Assembly (NCBI GenBank): GCA_947630025.1 | Contig: CANRFZ010000014.1 | Location: 28,119-92,118 of the forward strand | From: an uncultured Lachnospiraceae bacterium | GTDB lineage: Bacteria > Bacillota > Clostridia > Lachnospirales > Lachnospiraceae | Reading direction: 5' to 3' | DNA length: 64,000 nucleotides | Shown: piece by piece, positions 16,141 to 24,352 of the stretch | Numbering within the stretch: position 1 is the first letter of the stretch | Layout of the letters: the number at the start of each line of letters is the position of its first letter | Made by a program: the position numbers and the translations under genes | Notes under the pieces: generated by a model | What the model was told of the DNA's origin: nothing | The model's database searches: none | What the model saw: only the letters and a program-made list of their open reading frames with translations

Positions 16141-17010
16141 ATGACTGAATTAAAACCGATCAAAGAAGGCAAAGTACGCGAGATCTACGACAACGGCGAC
16201 ACCCTGATTATGGTCGCCACCGACCGCATCAGTTGTTTCGATGTGATTCTCCACAATCAGGTGACAAAGAAAGGCGCCGTGCTGACGCAGATGTCCAAAT
16301 TCTGGTTTGACATGACGCAGGACATCATACCAAACCACATGATTTCCGTGGATGTGAACGATATGCCCGCCTTTTTCAGGCAGGACAGGTTTAATGGCAA
16401 CAGTATGCTATGCCGCAAACTCACGATGCTGCCCGTCGAGTGCATCGTGCGCGGCTATATCACCGGCAGCGGCTGGGCGAGCTATGTCAAGGACGGCACC
16501 GTCTGCGGTATCAGACTGCCAGAGGGCCTGCGGGAATCCGACAAGCTCCCGGAGCCCATCTACACGCCGTCCACCAAGGCGGAGATCGGCGACCACGACG
16601 AGAATATCTCCTATGAACAGAGTGTGGATTATCTGGAAAAAAGATTTCCCGGCAAAGGCGTGGAATACGCCTCCAAGCTGCGGGACTGCACCATCGCCCT
16701 CTATAAGAAATGCGCCGACTACGCGCTGACGCGCGGCATTATCATCGCGGATACGAAGTTTGAGTTCGGACTGGATGAGGAGGGCAATATCGTCCTCGGC
16801 GACGAAATGCTCACCCCCGACAGCTCCCGCTTCTGGCCCGCCGACGGCTACGAGCCGGGCCACGCGCAGCCTTCCTTTGACAAGCAGTTCGCGAGGGACT
16901 GGCTGAAGGACAACGAGGGGCACAACTGGACGCTGCCCGACGACATCGTACAGAAAACCATCGACAAATATCTGCAGGGCTACGAGCTGCTGACGGGCAG
17001 GAAACTGTAA
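16141..17010 (+). CDS. purC: Phosphoribosylaminoimidazole-succinocarboxamide synthase
   Basis: SAICAR synthetase of purine synthesis, 289 residues. It has the N-terminal IKEGKVREIYD and RISCFDVILHNQVTKKGAVL, the ATP-binding VECIVRGYITGSGWASYVKDG, and the substrate loop DTKFEFGLDEEGNIVLGDEMLTPDSSRFWP. GGAGGAG stands six bases before the ATG. It is the only plus-strand gene between the CoA genes and the kinase gene, and it is not next to other pur genes; purL lies about 15 kb away. Confidence 0.96.
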   Translation: MTELKPIKEGKVREIYDNGDTLIMVATDRISCFDVILHNQVTKKGAVLTQMSKFWFDMTQDIIPNHMISVDVNDMPAFFRQDRFNGNSMLCRKLTMLPVECIVRGYITGSGWASYVKDGTVCGIRLPEGLRESDKLPEPIYTPSTKAEIGDHDENISYEQSVDYLEKRFPGKGVEYASKLRDCTIALYKKCADYALTRGIIIADTKFEFGLDEEGNIVLGDEMLTPDSSRFWPADGYEPGHAQPSFDKQFARDWLKDNEGHNWTLPDDIVQKTIDKYLQGYELLTGRKL

Positions 17011-17043
17011 GAAGCCACAGGCAGAATAGCGCGCGTTAGGCGG

Positions 17044-20000
17044 CTACCGCTCCTGCAGCGCCGCAATCATCTCATCGGCGAGTTTCATGACTTCTTCCAT
17101 CATGACGTCCGTTACCGCCACCCTGAGTTCTTCCATGAGCTGCGTGCAGTTCTCCGGTATGTGGAGCTGCTCCAGCTCGTGCAGGGACTCATCCACACTG
17201 TCCAGATCAAAGGCGTCCATCGCGTCGCGTATCTTCACCAGCAGACCTTCGATCTCTCCCGGTGCCGCCTCGCGCCTGTTCCGGTTGACGGCCTCCCCAT
17301 AGGGCCGCAGCACTTCCTTGAAACGCCGCAGCTCCGTCAACAGTTCCGGCGTCTCTGCGGCCAGCGCGTCCGTATCGCCCGCGTGACCGAGCTGCTCCAT
17401 GCGCGCAAACCATTCCGAGAGCTGCAGCGCGCCCGCCATACGCGCCGTATTTTTCAGCGCGTGGACTTCGATCGTGTAGTCCTTGATCAGCCCGTCCGCC
17501 AGACATTTCTCCAGCTTGTTCGCCTTGGCGTCGATGAGCTTATAGAAATCGCCCAGCAGCCGATACCACATCTTTTCGCTGCCGGAATATTTCACGCCCG
17601 CCGCCGCGTCGATGCCGGGCAGCTCCGGAAGGGTGTCCGCGCCTGCCGCTGCCCCGGTATCCGTCGTCGTCTCCGGCCCTGCCGTTGTCTTCGCTGCCGG
17701 TGCGCCGGACGCGCCGGGCTCCTGTGCCGCCGGAGTTTTTTTCTTTTGCAGGGCACCGCCCTCCGCCGGGATGATCCGCTCCGGAGGCAGCCACTTCCGC
17801 AGGCACTTGCAGATCTCCTTCATCTCGATGGGCTTGGCCACGAAGTCGTTCATCCCCGCCTTGGCGAACTGCTCCCGCGCGTCCATCAGCGCGTTGGCCG
17901 TCAGCGCGATCACCGGCACGTTCCGATAGTAATCGCCCTCCATCTTGCGGATGCGCTCCGTCGTCTCCACGCCGTCCATGACAGGCATCATGTGATCCAT
18001 GAAAATCAGGTCGTAGTGCTTGTTTTCCAGCATTTTCAGTGCTTTTTTGCCGTTGTCCGCCATGTCGATCTGCATCTGCAGCGGCTCCAGCAGCCCCTCC
18101 GTCACCTCCAGATTGATCTCGTTGTCGTCCACCACGAGAATCGAGGCGTCGGGGGCGGTAAAGTTCATAAAGTCTTCCTCCACGGGCCCCACATACATGG
18201 ACTCGTGGTTGATCGCGCGGCAGAAATTCAGGCTGTAGAGCGGCTTGTCGAGCATCGTTGCGCCCGGTGCGGCGTCCTCCCCGGAGAGCGGGTTGCGCAG
18301 CACGCAGACCTCGCCCATCTGCGCCCCGTAGTGCTCTCTGTCCGCCTGCATTCTGTCCACGGAATCGCTGTCCATAAAGAAATAGTCGAGCTGCTCCCGC
18401 GTCTCGCTCCACGTCTCGTAGGGGATGCAGTCCACGCCGAAGCCCGCCGCAAGTCCGGCGAAGGACGTCCACAGGCATTCTCTGGAGAAAAAGCCGCCCG
18501 CTTTCAGTTTCTTCCCGGCGCCGCTATCGTGGATTTCGGCGGCGGGACTCCCGTCGCGCACCTGCTGGATAATATTAAAGTAAAACTCGCTGCCCTCGCC
18601 GTAAGTGCTGCGCACGCCGATGCTGCCGCCCATCATCTCCACGAGCTGCTTGGAGATCGACAGGCCTAGGCCCGTTCCCTCCTTGCCGCGGTTGCGCTTG
18701 GTGTCCACCTGCTGGAACGAGCCGAACAGTTTACCCAGATCTTCCTCGCGGATGCCCTGCCCGGTGTCTTTGACAGACACCAAAAGCTCCATACTGTCGC
18801 CGTTCACGTTCCCCACGCGGATCTGCAGCTTTACGAAGCCGTGCTCCGTAAACTTGATGGCGTTGTTGACGATATTGATAATGATCTGCCGGATACGCAG
18901 ACTGTCGCCGTAGAGCTTCGTAGGCAGCCGCCCGTCGATGTCGTACAAAATCTCCATGTCCTTGCCGCCGATACGTGTCAGGAAGATCATGCTCAGGTCG
19001 TTGAGCATGGCCATGGGCTCGTACTCGTCGTCCACCAGCTCCATTTTGCCCGACTCCATCTTCGAGAAATCCAGAATGTCGTTGACGATATTTAGCAGCG
19101 CGTTGCCGGAATTTTTGATATTGACCAGATACCCCCTGTCCTGCTCCGGCAGCTCCTCCCGCAGCAGGATCTCGGTCATGCCGACGATGGCGTTCATGGG
19201 CGTCCGGATCTCGTGGGTGATATTGGAGACAAACGTGGATTTCGCCTGATTCGCCGCTTCCGCGCGCTCCTTTAAGCCCTTCATGATCTCTGCCTGCTCC
19301 TTGGCGTTGCGCGCAAAGACGGTGCTGTCGGTGATGTCGTTGAACACGTACATCTTGCCGAAATACATATTCTGCTTGAGCAGCAGCCGGCTTCCCACAT
19401 CATAGATGCGGTCGCCCCGCTCGATATTTTTCTTACGGATAATATCCTCGTCCAGCTCCCCGATGACCTGCGGCAGCGGCACACTGCCGTCCAGACGGCA
19501 CAGTTCCCCCGCCTTTTTGTTGTAATAGATCACGTTATTGTCCTGATCCAGCACCACCAGCCCCGCCGAGAGCTCGTCGATGGCCTGATCCTGCGCCATG
19601 GAAAGCGTCTCCAGCACCTTGTCGCGGTACATATAATAAGAATAGATGACCACTGACGCCAGATACGCCACCAGCGTGGAATCGTAGCCGCCGAACCAGT
19701 TAAAGAAAAAGCCCGCCCAGCCCAGAATCATCAGGCCGATGCCGGAGAGAAAGACTAGCAGCCTGCGTCTGCCCGCTTCGCTGGCCGTGCGCAGATATTT
19801 CCTGACACAGGCGGCCACCATGATCATCGCATAGACGGCCACCGCCCCATAGTAGATGAGATAGACTACGCCGTGCCCCAGCACCAGATGGGGAAAAAGC
19901 CCTTTCGTCGTGAACTCGATGCTGTCGTAAAAGAGCCTGTGATGCTCGCAGGTCAGCACCAGAAAAATCACGCACGCATGGAGGCCGCTCAGGACGGGCG

Positions 20001-20286
20001 GCAGCCACTTCGGTATCTTCACGCTGCAGTATTCCATGATGAAAAAGAACATCGCCAGCACGCTGATGGGCTTCCCCAGATAGGAAAACTTCACCGCCGC
20101 GATCGCCTGCGGCATCGTGGCCGACTGCAGCTCCAGCAGATAGCCCGTGAAATTCACAAGCAGAGAGAGCATCAGGATCAGCAGCCTGATCTGCTGCCGC
20201 GACGGTCGCTGGTTCACCAGATAGATCGTCTCCGCGATCAGCACCGCAATTCCGATATACTGTATTGCCGACAAAACGATTACCAT
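17044..20286 (-). CDS. Hybrid sensor histidine kinase (7TM, PAS, HisKA, HATPase, receiver, HPt)
   Basis: A 1080-residue membrane-bound phosphorelay protein. Seven hydrophobic helices fill about residues 1-220, followed by a PAS domain (about 235-325), HisKA with His358 in FVSNITHEIRTPMN, and a HATPase domain (NAIKFTEHG, VKDTGQGI, GTGLGLSISKQLVEMMGG). A degenerate receiver-like stretch follows. A true receiver comes next, with DDNEINLEV and phospho-acceptor Asp in LIFMDHMMPVMDG. After an Ala/Thr-rich linker, a C-terminal HPt domain carries His in EVHALKNTARMAG. Its start overlaps the stop of the upstream EAL gene as TAATG, so the two are made together and probably work in one signalling pathway. 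The signal is unknown. Confidence 0.93.
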   Translation of the reverse strand: MVIVLSAIQYIGIAVLIAETIYLVNQRPSRQQIRLLILMLSLLVNFTGYLLELQSATMPQAIAAVKFSYLGKPISVLAMFFFIMEYCSVKIPKWLPPVLSGLHACVIFLVLTCEHHRLFYDSIEFTTKGLFPHLVLGHGVVYLIYYGAVAVYAMIMVAACVRKYLRTASEAGRRRLLVFLSGIGLMILGWAGFFFNWFGGYDSTLVAYLASVVIYSYYMYRDKVLETLSMAQDQAIDELSAGLVVLDQDNNVIYYNKKAGELCRLDGSVPLPQVIGELDEDIIRKKNIERGDRIYDVGSRLLLKQNMYFGKMYVFNDITDSTVFARNAKEQAEIMKGLKERAEAANQAKSTFVSNITHEIRTPMNAIVGMTEILLREELPEQDRGYLVNIKNSGNALLNIVNDILDFSKMESGKMELVDDEYEPMAMLNDLSMIFLTRIGGKDMEILYDIDGRLPTKLYGDSLRIRQIIINIVNNAIKFTEHGFVKLQIRVGNVNGDSMELLVSVKDTGQGIREEDLGKLFGSFQQVDTKRNRGKEGTGLGLSISKQLVEMMGGSIGVRSTYGEGSEFYFNIIQQVRDGSPAAEIHDSGAGKKLKAGGFFSRECLWTSFAGLAAGFGVDCIPYETWSETREQLDYFFMDSDSVDRMQADREHYGAQMGEVCVLRNPLSGEDAAPGATMLDKPLYSLNFCRAINHESMYVGPVEEDFMNFTAPDASILVVDDNEINLEVTEGLLEPLQMQIDMADNGKKALKMLENKHYDLIFMDHMMPVMDGVETTERIRKMEGDYYRNVPVIALTANALMDAREQFAKAGMNDFVAKPIEMKEICKCLRKWLPPERIIPAEGGALQKKKTPAAQEPGASGAPAAKTTAGPETTTDTGAAAGADTLPELPGIDAAAGVKYSGSEKMWYRLLGDFYKLIDAKANKLEKCLADGLIKDYTIEVHALKNTARMAGALQLSEWFARMEQLGHAGDTDALAAETPELLTELRRFKEVLRPYGEAVNRNRREAAPGEIEGLLVKIRDAMDAFDLDSVDESLHELEQLHIPENCTQLMEELRVAVTDVMMEEVMKLADEMIAALQER

Positions 20287-22337
20287 TATGCGTCCTTCTC
20301 CATTTTTTCCATAAATTCTTCCACCGGCATCGGTTTGGCGAAATAGAAGCCCTGAATCATATCGCAGCCCTGACTGGCCAGAAAGTCCACCTGCTCCTTC
20401 TTCTCGATGCCCTCCGCCACAATGCTCATATGCAGATTCTTGGCGAGCTGGATCGCCTCCCTGACCACGATCTCACCGCGCCCGCCGTCGTCCTCGCTGC
20501 CCCGGAAGAACTCGCCGTCCAGCTTCAGCACGTCCAGCGGAATATCCTTCAGCGAATTCAGCGAAGAATACCCCGCGCCGAAGTCGTCCATCGACACACG
20601 GAAACCGTAGGCCTTCAACTGCTTCACCGTGTCCACCAGAATTTCCTTTTCCTCAAAGAACGCGCTCTCCGTCACTTCCAGCTCGATCAGGTCGTGGCTG
20701 GGGCCGTAGGCGTCCACCAGCCTGCATATATTGTCCGCCAGCCCCTCCTGCGCGAAATGCGCCCGCGACACATTCACCGAGATCGGGATCGCCTTTCTGC
20801 CCTGTATCATCCACTCCGCCTGCAGCTTGGCGACGCGCGAGATCATATAGTCGTCCAGCTGCGTGATAAATCCCGTCCGTTCAAAAATCGGGATGAAATG
20901 CGACGGCGTAATCAGTCCCGTGGAAAGGCTGATCCAGCGCACCAGCGCCTCGGCCCCCACCAGCTTGCCCGTCACCGGGTTGTACTTGGGCTGCAGATAT
21001 ACCTCGAACTCCTCGTTGCGCAGCGCCGTCTCCATCGTGTCCTCCACCCAGCGCTCCCATTTCTGCCGCCCCAGCATATCTTCGTCGAAGAAGCTGATCC
21101 GCTGCTCCTCCGTGCCGGCGGTCTCCACCCGGGCGGCGTTGGCGTAGGTGTAGAGCTGGTCGATATCCACGTCTTTTCTCCTGCTATACCACTTGACGTC
21201 CGGCCCGACATGGAGCGGGATCATATTGATGCCCGCGTCAAAATGAATCTTCTGGTTCGGCCTGAGCCCCGTCAGCTCCGCCAGCAGCGAGCGTATCCGC
21301 TTCCGGCACCTGTCCACCCGCTCCTCGTCGCTGTCGCCGTCGCACTGCAATAACAGGCCGAAATCCGCCCCCTCGTATCGGGCAAAGGCTTCGTTCCTGC
21401 CGACTCTGGCGCTCAGAAATCCGTCCATGGACTCTAACAGACTCTCCCCCGCCTGCACGCCGTAGCAGGCACGGTAATTCTGATACCGCTCCAGATGCAG
21501 ATTCACAAGCGCAAACGCCTTTTTATTATTGACCAATCTGGTCAGTATGCGTTCTCCGTAATTTTTAAAATAAAGCCAGTTCCTGCCGCCCGTCACCGTA
21601 TCCATGTAGATGAGCTGCGTCAGCCCTTTCTGCAGCACCGCGGAACGGATCGTGTGGATGAATAGCAAAATCACCGGTATCAGCAGGAAAACCTGCGCGG
21701 CTATACCGAACGCCAGCGCAAAGAAAACGTCCTGCCGCTCCACTTCCATCCTGCACTTGACATAGAGGAACGCGCCGCTCTCCGGCACGGGTGTCCCCAG
21801 CCAGTAGGCCTGCCCGAATACCGGCGTCTTCATAAACTGCATATACGTCTCGTCTTTTCTCTTGGTCTCCAGCGCGTTGCCCATAATATCCCGCCGCGCC
21901 AGACGGTACACGTCGATGATCTCGTCCGTACCCGTAAAGACCTCCGCGCTATCCTCCAGCGCGGCAATCTCGTCCAACAGCGGTATGTCCAGCCGCCGGT
22001 CAAAATTCGGCTGGGAATCCCCCGTCTGGTACACGACGCTGCCGTCCGCGCCGGTGACATAGATGTCCTGTCCCGCCATCTCACCGGCAAACAACTGTTC
22101 CGCCGCATCCTGCAGCGGCGTGCCGCCCTCCGTCAGCATACGGAGCTCGCCGCCGTACTGCGCCACATCCTCGTACTGCCCCGCCACCTTCGTTCCCAGC
22201 ACGGACAGGATGCACAGGTGCAGGAACAGAACGTCCACCGCGACACAGACCGTCCCGACCACCACAAATGCAAATACGGAAGGCCATATTTTTTTCTTTT
22301 TAAACCGTTTGAACCTTCTTTTATCCACGCTGCTCAT
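20286..22337 (-). CDS. Membrane cyclic-di-GMP phosphodiesterase (degenerate GGDEF plus EAL)
   Basis: About 683 residues from the ATG at 22337, which follows AGAGGAAA; a longer frame has no ribosome site. A transmembrane helix near the N terminus, an extracellular sensor region of about 190 residues and a second helix (ALAFGIAAQVFLLIPVILLFIHT) lead to a GGDEF domain. There the signature is replaced by ARYEGADF, so it should not make c-di-GMP. The EAL domain looks intact: GAEALVRW, SVNVSRAHF, ELEVTESAFFE, DDFGAGYSSL and KLDGEFF. It should therefore hydrolyse c-di-GMP and is coupled to the hybrid kinase that follows. Confidence 0.92.
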   Translation of the reverse strand: MSSVDKRRFKRFKKKKIWPSVFAFVVVGTVCVAVDVLFLHLCILSVLGTKVAGQYEDVAQYGGELRMLTEGGTPLQDAAEQLFAGEMAGQDIYVTGADGSVVYQTGDSQPNFDRRLDIPLLDEIAALEDSAEVFTGTDEIIDVYRLARRDIMGNALETKRKDETYMQFMKTPVFGQAYWLGTPVPESGAFLYVKCRMEVERQDVFFALAFGIAAQVFLLIPVILLFIHTIRSAVLQKGLTQLIYMDTVTGGRNWLYFKNYGERILTRLVNNKKAFALVNLHLERYQNYRACYGVQAGESLLESMDGFLSARVGRNEAFARYEGADFGLLLQCDGDSDEERVDRCRKRIRSLLAELTGLRPNQKIHFDAGINMIPLHVGPDVKWYSRRKDVDIDQLYTYANAARVETAGTEEQRISFFDEDMLGRQKWERWVEDTMETALRNEEFEVYLQPKYNPVTGKLVGAEALVRWISLSTGLITPSHFIPIFERTGFITQLDDYMISRVAKLQAEWMIQGRKAIPISVNVSRAHFAQEGLADNICRLVDAYGPSHDLIELEVTESAFFEEKEILVDTVKQLKAYGFRVSMDDFGAGYSSLNSLKDIPLDVLKLDGEFFRGSEDDGGRGEIVVREAIQLAKNLHMSIVAEGIEKKEQVDFLASQGCDMIQGFYFAKPMPVEEFMEKMEKDA

Positions 22338-22579
22338 TTTCCTCTGCTCCTTCCGAAACACCGGTCCGCCCGGTGCGCCGCCGCCGGCAAACCGACGGTA
22401 AATAACGAGCGTTATCCTTTGTTGTCCTGCCGGGCCGTGTACGCCACGCCCTGAGAATATCATACAAAACCTCCGCGCATTTCGCAATAGAAAAATGCGC
22501 CGCCACGCCACACGGCTGGCGTATTTCCGCTATCCTATGGCGGCAGTCGTATGCCTGCTGCCAGATTCCGCCCTACTAT

Positions 22580-22596
22580 ATTATATTCTGCAGAAT
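22580..22596 (-). promoter_or_regulatory. Possible promoter and palindrome upstream of the EAL gene
   Basis: On the minus strand a perfect TATAAT (22585-22580) has only a poor -35 (TTATCC) 16 bp upstream. The perfect 12-bp palindrome ATTCTGCAGAAT (22585-22596) lies in the spacer next to it, which suggests a regulator site. The leader to the start is about 240 nt. Apart from this the gap holds nothing I can support. Confidence 0.45.
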
Positions 22597-22621
22597 ACGT
22601 CGGATAACCGGATAACTGTCG

Positions 22622-22660
22622 AAAAATAAAGCGTCCATTGGTTTTCTCCCAACAGACGCT
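22622..22660 (-). terminator. Intrinsic terminator downstream of the DUF2185 gene
   Basis: On the minus strand the arms AGCGTC and GACGCT, with an inner TTGG/CCAA pairing, are followed by TTTATTTTT. It would end transcription of the gene to its right. Confidence 0.7.
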
Positions 22661-22753
22661 CTCCTGCCTTAATCACCTGTTTCATTCTTCCCCGGTATTT
22701 GTTGGGAAGTATAAATATAGAATAATAGCTGACAAACGGGATTTGTCATGCGC

Positions 22754-23545
22754 TTATCCCCTTTTTGCCATATAGATTTCTTTATTATTTTTATCGATTT
22801 CAAATTCATTCGATGAGATCCGGATCAATTTCGTCCCTGCCGGCATATCAATATATTTAAAAATATCTCCGTCTAATTGCTGCCATACCGTTCCTACCGC
22901 CAGCAGCGATAAATTTTCAGGGTTTGAAAAATATTCGTCTTCCTCATCGCCGGACGCAAAGAACCAACCGCTGTCGTCTTCGTCATGGGGTTCCGTTCTT
23001 TCCATATACCCCACTTTCCAGCCATCTTCCGTGATCCTTTTTGAAACAATCGCGTATAACCTGCAGATATTCATTCTGTTCTTCATCACGGCATGATATT
23101 TTTCCCTGCCGCTAAATTCCTGAAGGGCAATCTCTGTAATCTCCATGTCCGTTTGGATCTTGTCAATATTCCCGTCCCAAACTGCCTTGTCATCTGCCTG
23201 ACAGGTCAGTACTGCGGCTAGTTTGAGCATATCCGTTTTGTCGATATCTAACTGCTTCTCCACCGTTTTGACGAGCTCTTTCCCCTTTTCCCCATAGAGA
23301 TACACCTGCACCTCTCCGGTATTGCAGAGTGTCAGCTTGACCGCGCCCAGATTATCGCTATCGTTATAGAACATCATAAAAAACGGAAAACGGTCATTGA
23401 CGAACCAGTCAAATTCCGTACCGTTTTGAGCATTCATGTAAAATATGGCGCCGTCGTCCTCCAAATCGCTCTTTTTTACATAAGGTAAGTATAAAGCCAT
23501 ATTTTCGTCCATGATTTTTCGGATTTCATTTAATATTTCGTTCAT
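22754..23545 (-). CDS. DUF2185 (Imm33-like) domain protein
   Basis: About 263 residues from the ATG at 23545, preceded by GGAGGACGGACC. The N-terminal half (about residues 1-150) is a soluble region I do not recognise. The C-terminal half, VSKRITEDGWKVGYMERTEPHDEDDSGWFFASGDEEDEYFSNPENLSLLAVGTVWQQLD, matches the DUF2185 pattern of proteins classed with polymorphic-toxin immunity proteins. No toxin gene is adjacent, so it is either an orphan immunity gene or has another role. It is AT-richer than its neighbours. Confidence 0.65.
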   Translation of the reverse strand: MNEILNEIRKIMDENMALYLPYVKKSDLEDDGAIFYMNAQNGTEFDWFVNDRFPFFMMFYNDSDNLGAVKLTLCNTGEVQVYLYGEKGKELVKTVEKQLDIDKTDMLKLAAVLTCQADDKAVWDGNIDKIQTDMEITEIALQEFSGREKYHAVMKNRMNICRLYAIVSKRITEDGWKVGYMERTEPHDEDDSGWFFASGDEEDEYFSNPENLSLLAVGTVWQQLDGDIFKYIDMPAGTKLIRISSNEFEIDKNNKEIYMAKRG

Positions 23546-23753
23546 GGTCCGTCCTCCATCAATTCCGTTCAAAGTCCCGAATCGCCGCTCTGCCAGGTCA
23601 TGGGGAAATTATAGCACACACGAAAGAACGCTTCAAGAGGTGCGTTGCCTGTATCTTATCAAACGGCTCTTTGAATCCGCCAGAGTACCAGATGGGCATG
23701 AAAGACGGCGCAGCGCTATCAACTATCTAGCTGCCGTTTCTGAACACAAAACC

Positions 23754-23781
23754 TTGACATTTCCGTTGAAACGGCTATACT
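23754..23781 (+). promoter_or_regulatory. Promoter of the antitoxin RNA
   Basis: TTGACA (23754-23759) and TATACT (23776-23781) are 16 bp apart on the plus strand, with no coding sequence downstream on that strand. It should drive the short RNA that runs against the toxin mRNA. Confidence 0.8.
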
Positions 23782-23787
23782 GAACTT

Positions 23788-23876
23788 AAAGGGAACAACC
23801 GCCCACAAGGTGGGTTGACCTAGTTTTTGGATAGAAATTCCACCCCTCTGCTGGTCAAAGTCTTGGGGTGGTTTTT
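23788..23876 (+). ncRNA. Putative antisense antitoxin RNA of a type I toxin-antitoxin system
   Basis: About 90 nt run from the promoter above to an intrinsic terminator (CCACCCC/GGGGTGG followed by TTTTT, 23840-23876). The RNA is antisense to the 3' flank of the small toxin gene read from the opposite strand and ends about 10 bp before the toxin stop codon. This convergent layout is typical of Fst/par-like and holin-like type I loci. The segment GGTGGGTTGACC (23809-23820) has a near-perfect inverted partner, GGTCAGCCCACC, in the toxin 5' leader (24009-24020). The 5' and 3' ends of a full toxin mRNA could therefore pair, and this RNA would compete. Its function is inferred from layout. Confidence 0.65.
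23840..23876 (+). terminator. Terminator of the antitoxin RNA
   Basis: A 7-bp stem (CCACCCC with GGGGTGG) and an 18-base loop are followed by five T. It lies between the converging toxin and antitoxin transcripts. Confidence 0.8.
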
Positions 23877-23886
23877 CTATGTAGCT

Positions 23887-23976
23887 TTACTTAGCAAACG
23901 TAAAAACGAATGTAAGCAACGCCAAAAGGAATATGCCGAAAGTCAGCACATCCTTGAAATCATAATGATTTCCCAT
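23887..23976 (-). CDS. Small hydrophobic type I toxin (holin-like family)
   Basis: A 29-residue single-helix peptide, MGNHYDFKDVLTFGIFLLAL continuing LTFVFTFAK, with a short polar head and one membrane span. GGGGGTGATGCCT stands directly before the ATG; this motif and FGxFLxALL resemble the putative holin-like toxins common in Firmicutes. An in-frame ATG two codons earlier is possible. It lies just past the terminator of two tRNA genes on the same strand, and an antisense RNA is encoded opposite its 3' side. Overproduction of such peptides usually damages the membrane. It was probably missed by gene callers because of its size. Confidence 0.72.
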   Translation of the reverse strand: MGNHYDFKDVLTFGIFLLALLTFVFTFAK

Positions 23977-24049
23977 AGGCATCACCCCCATTCTCAAAGA
24001 ATGAAAGGTCAGCCCACCCTGCAACACGGTTTGAATTTTTACAGAAAAT

Positions 24050-24090
24050 GAAATAGCCGGAAACCCTTAATATTACAGGCTTCCGGCCAT
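24050..24090 (-). terminator. Terminator of the tRNA-Val/tRNA-Met transcript
   Basis: On the minus strand GCCGGAAGCC and GGGTTTCCGGC form a long stem followed by TATTTCATTTT, 13 bases past tRNA-Met. Leaky read-through would enter the toxin gene, for which I see no clear promoter. Confidence 0.7.
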
Positions 24091-24102
24091 CTTATCACTT
24101 AG

Positions 24103-24176
24103 TAGCGAGAGGGGGACTTGAACCCTCGACACCACGGGTATGAACCGTGTGCTCTAGCCAGCTGAGCTATCTCGCC
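24103..24176 (-). tRNA. tRNA-Met (anticodon CAU), elongator type
   Basis: A 74-base cloverleaf. The acceptor GGCGAGA/TCTCGCT has a G-U first pair and discriminator A; the D stem is GCTC/GAGC. The anticodon stem CACGG/CCGTG holds the loop TTCATAC, anticodon CAT. One A-C mismatch occurs in the T stem. Acceptor features favour elongator Met over initiator; a tRNA-Ile with modified CAU is less likely. Confidence 0.88.
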
Positions 24177-24202
24177 GTATTTATTTTATTTTAAAAAATA
24201 AA

Positions 24203-24275
24203 TGGGGCCTATAGGGTTCGAACCTATGACCCTCTGCTTGTAAGGCAGATGCTCTCCCAGCTGAGCTAAGACCCC
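24203..24275 (-). tRNA. tRNA-Val (anticodon UAC)
   Basis: A 73-base cloverleaf. The acceptor is GGGGTCT/AGGCCCC with discriminator A. The anticodon stem TCTGC/GCAGA holds the loop CTTACAA, anticodon TAC. The T arm is ATAGG/CCTAT. It is transcribed before tRNA-Met from a shared promoter. Confidence 0.93.
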
Positions 24276-24308
24276 GATTGATGCGGGTTATTTACAACCC
24301 GCTTTGCT

Positions 24309-24338
24309 AGTATACAATCTATCCCCACTACTTGTCAA
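24309..24338 (-). promoter_or_regulatory. Promoter of the tRNA-Val/tRNA-Met genes
   Basis: On the minus strand TTGACA (24338-24333) and TATACT (24314-24309) are 18 bp apart, the same boxes and spacing as the tRNA-Thr promoter at 5928-5957. It lies in the 77-bp gap after argS. Confidence 0.85.
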
Positions 24339-24352
24339 GGACTTTTTTTATT

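Noticed and set aside
23827..24051. Plus-strand frame of 74 codons over the toxin locus
   Set aside because: It is the reverse of the toxin gene and its leader and lacks a ribosome site; the 29-residue minus-strand peptide has one.
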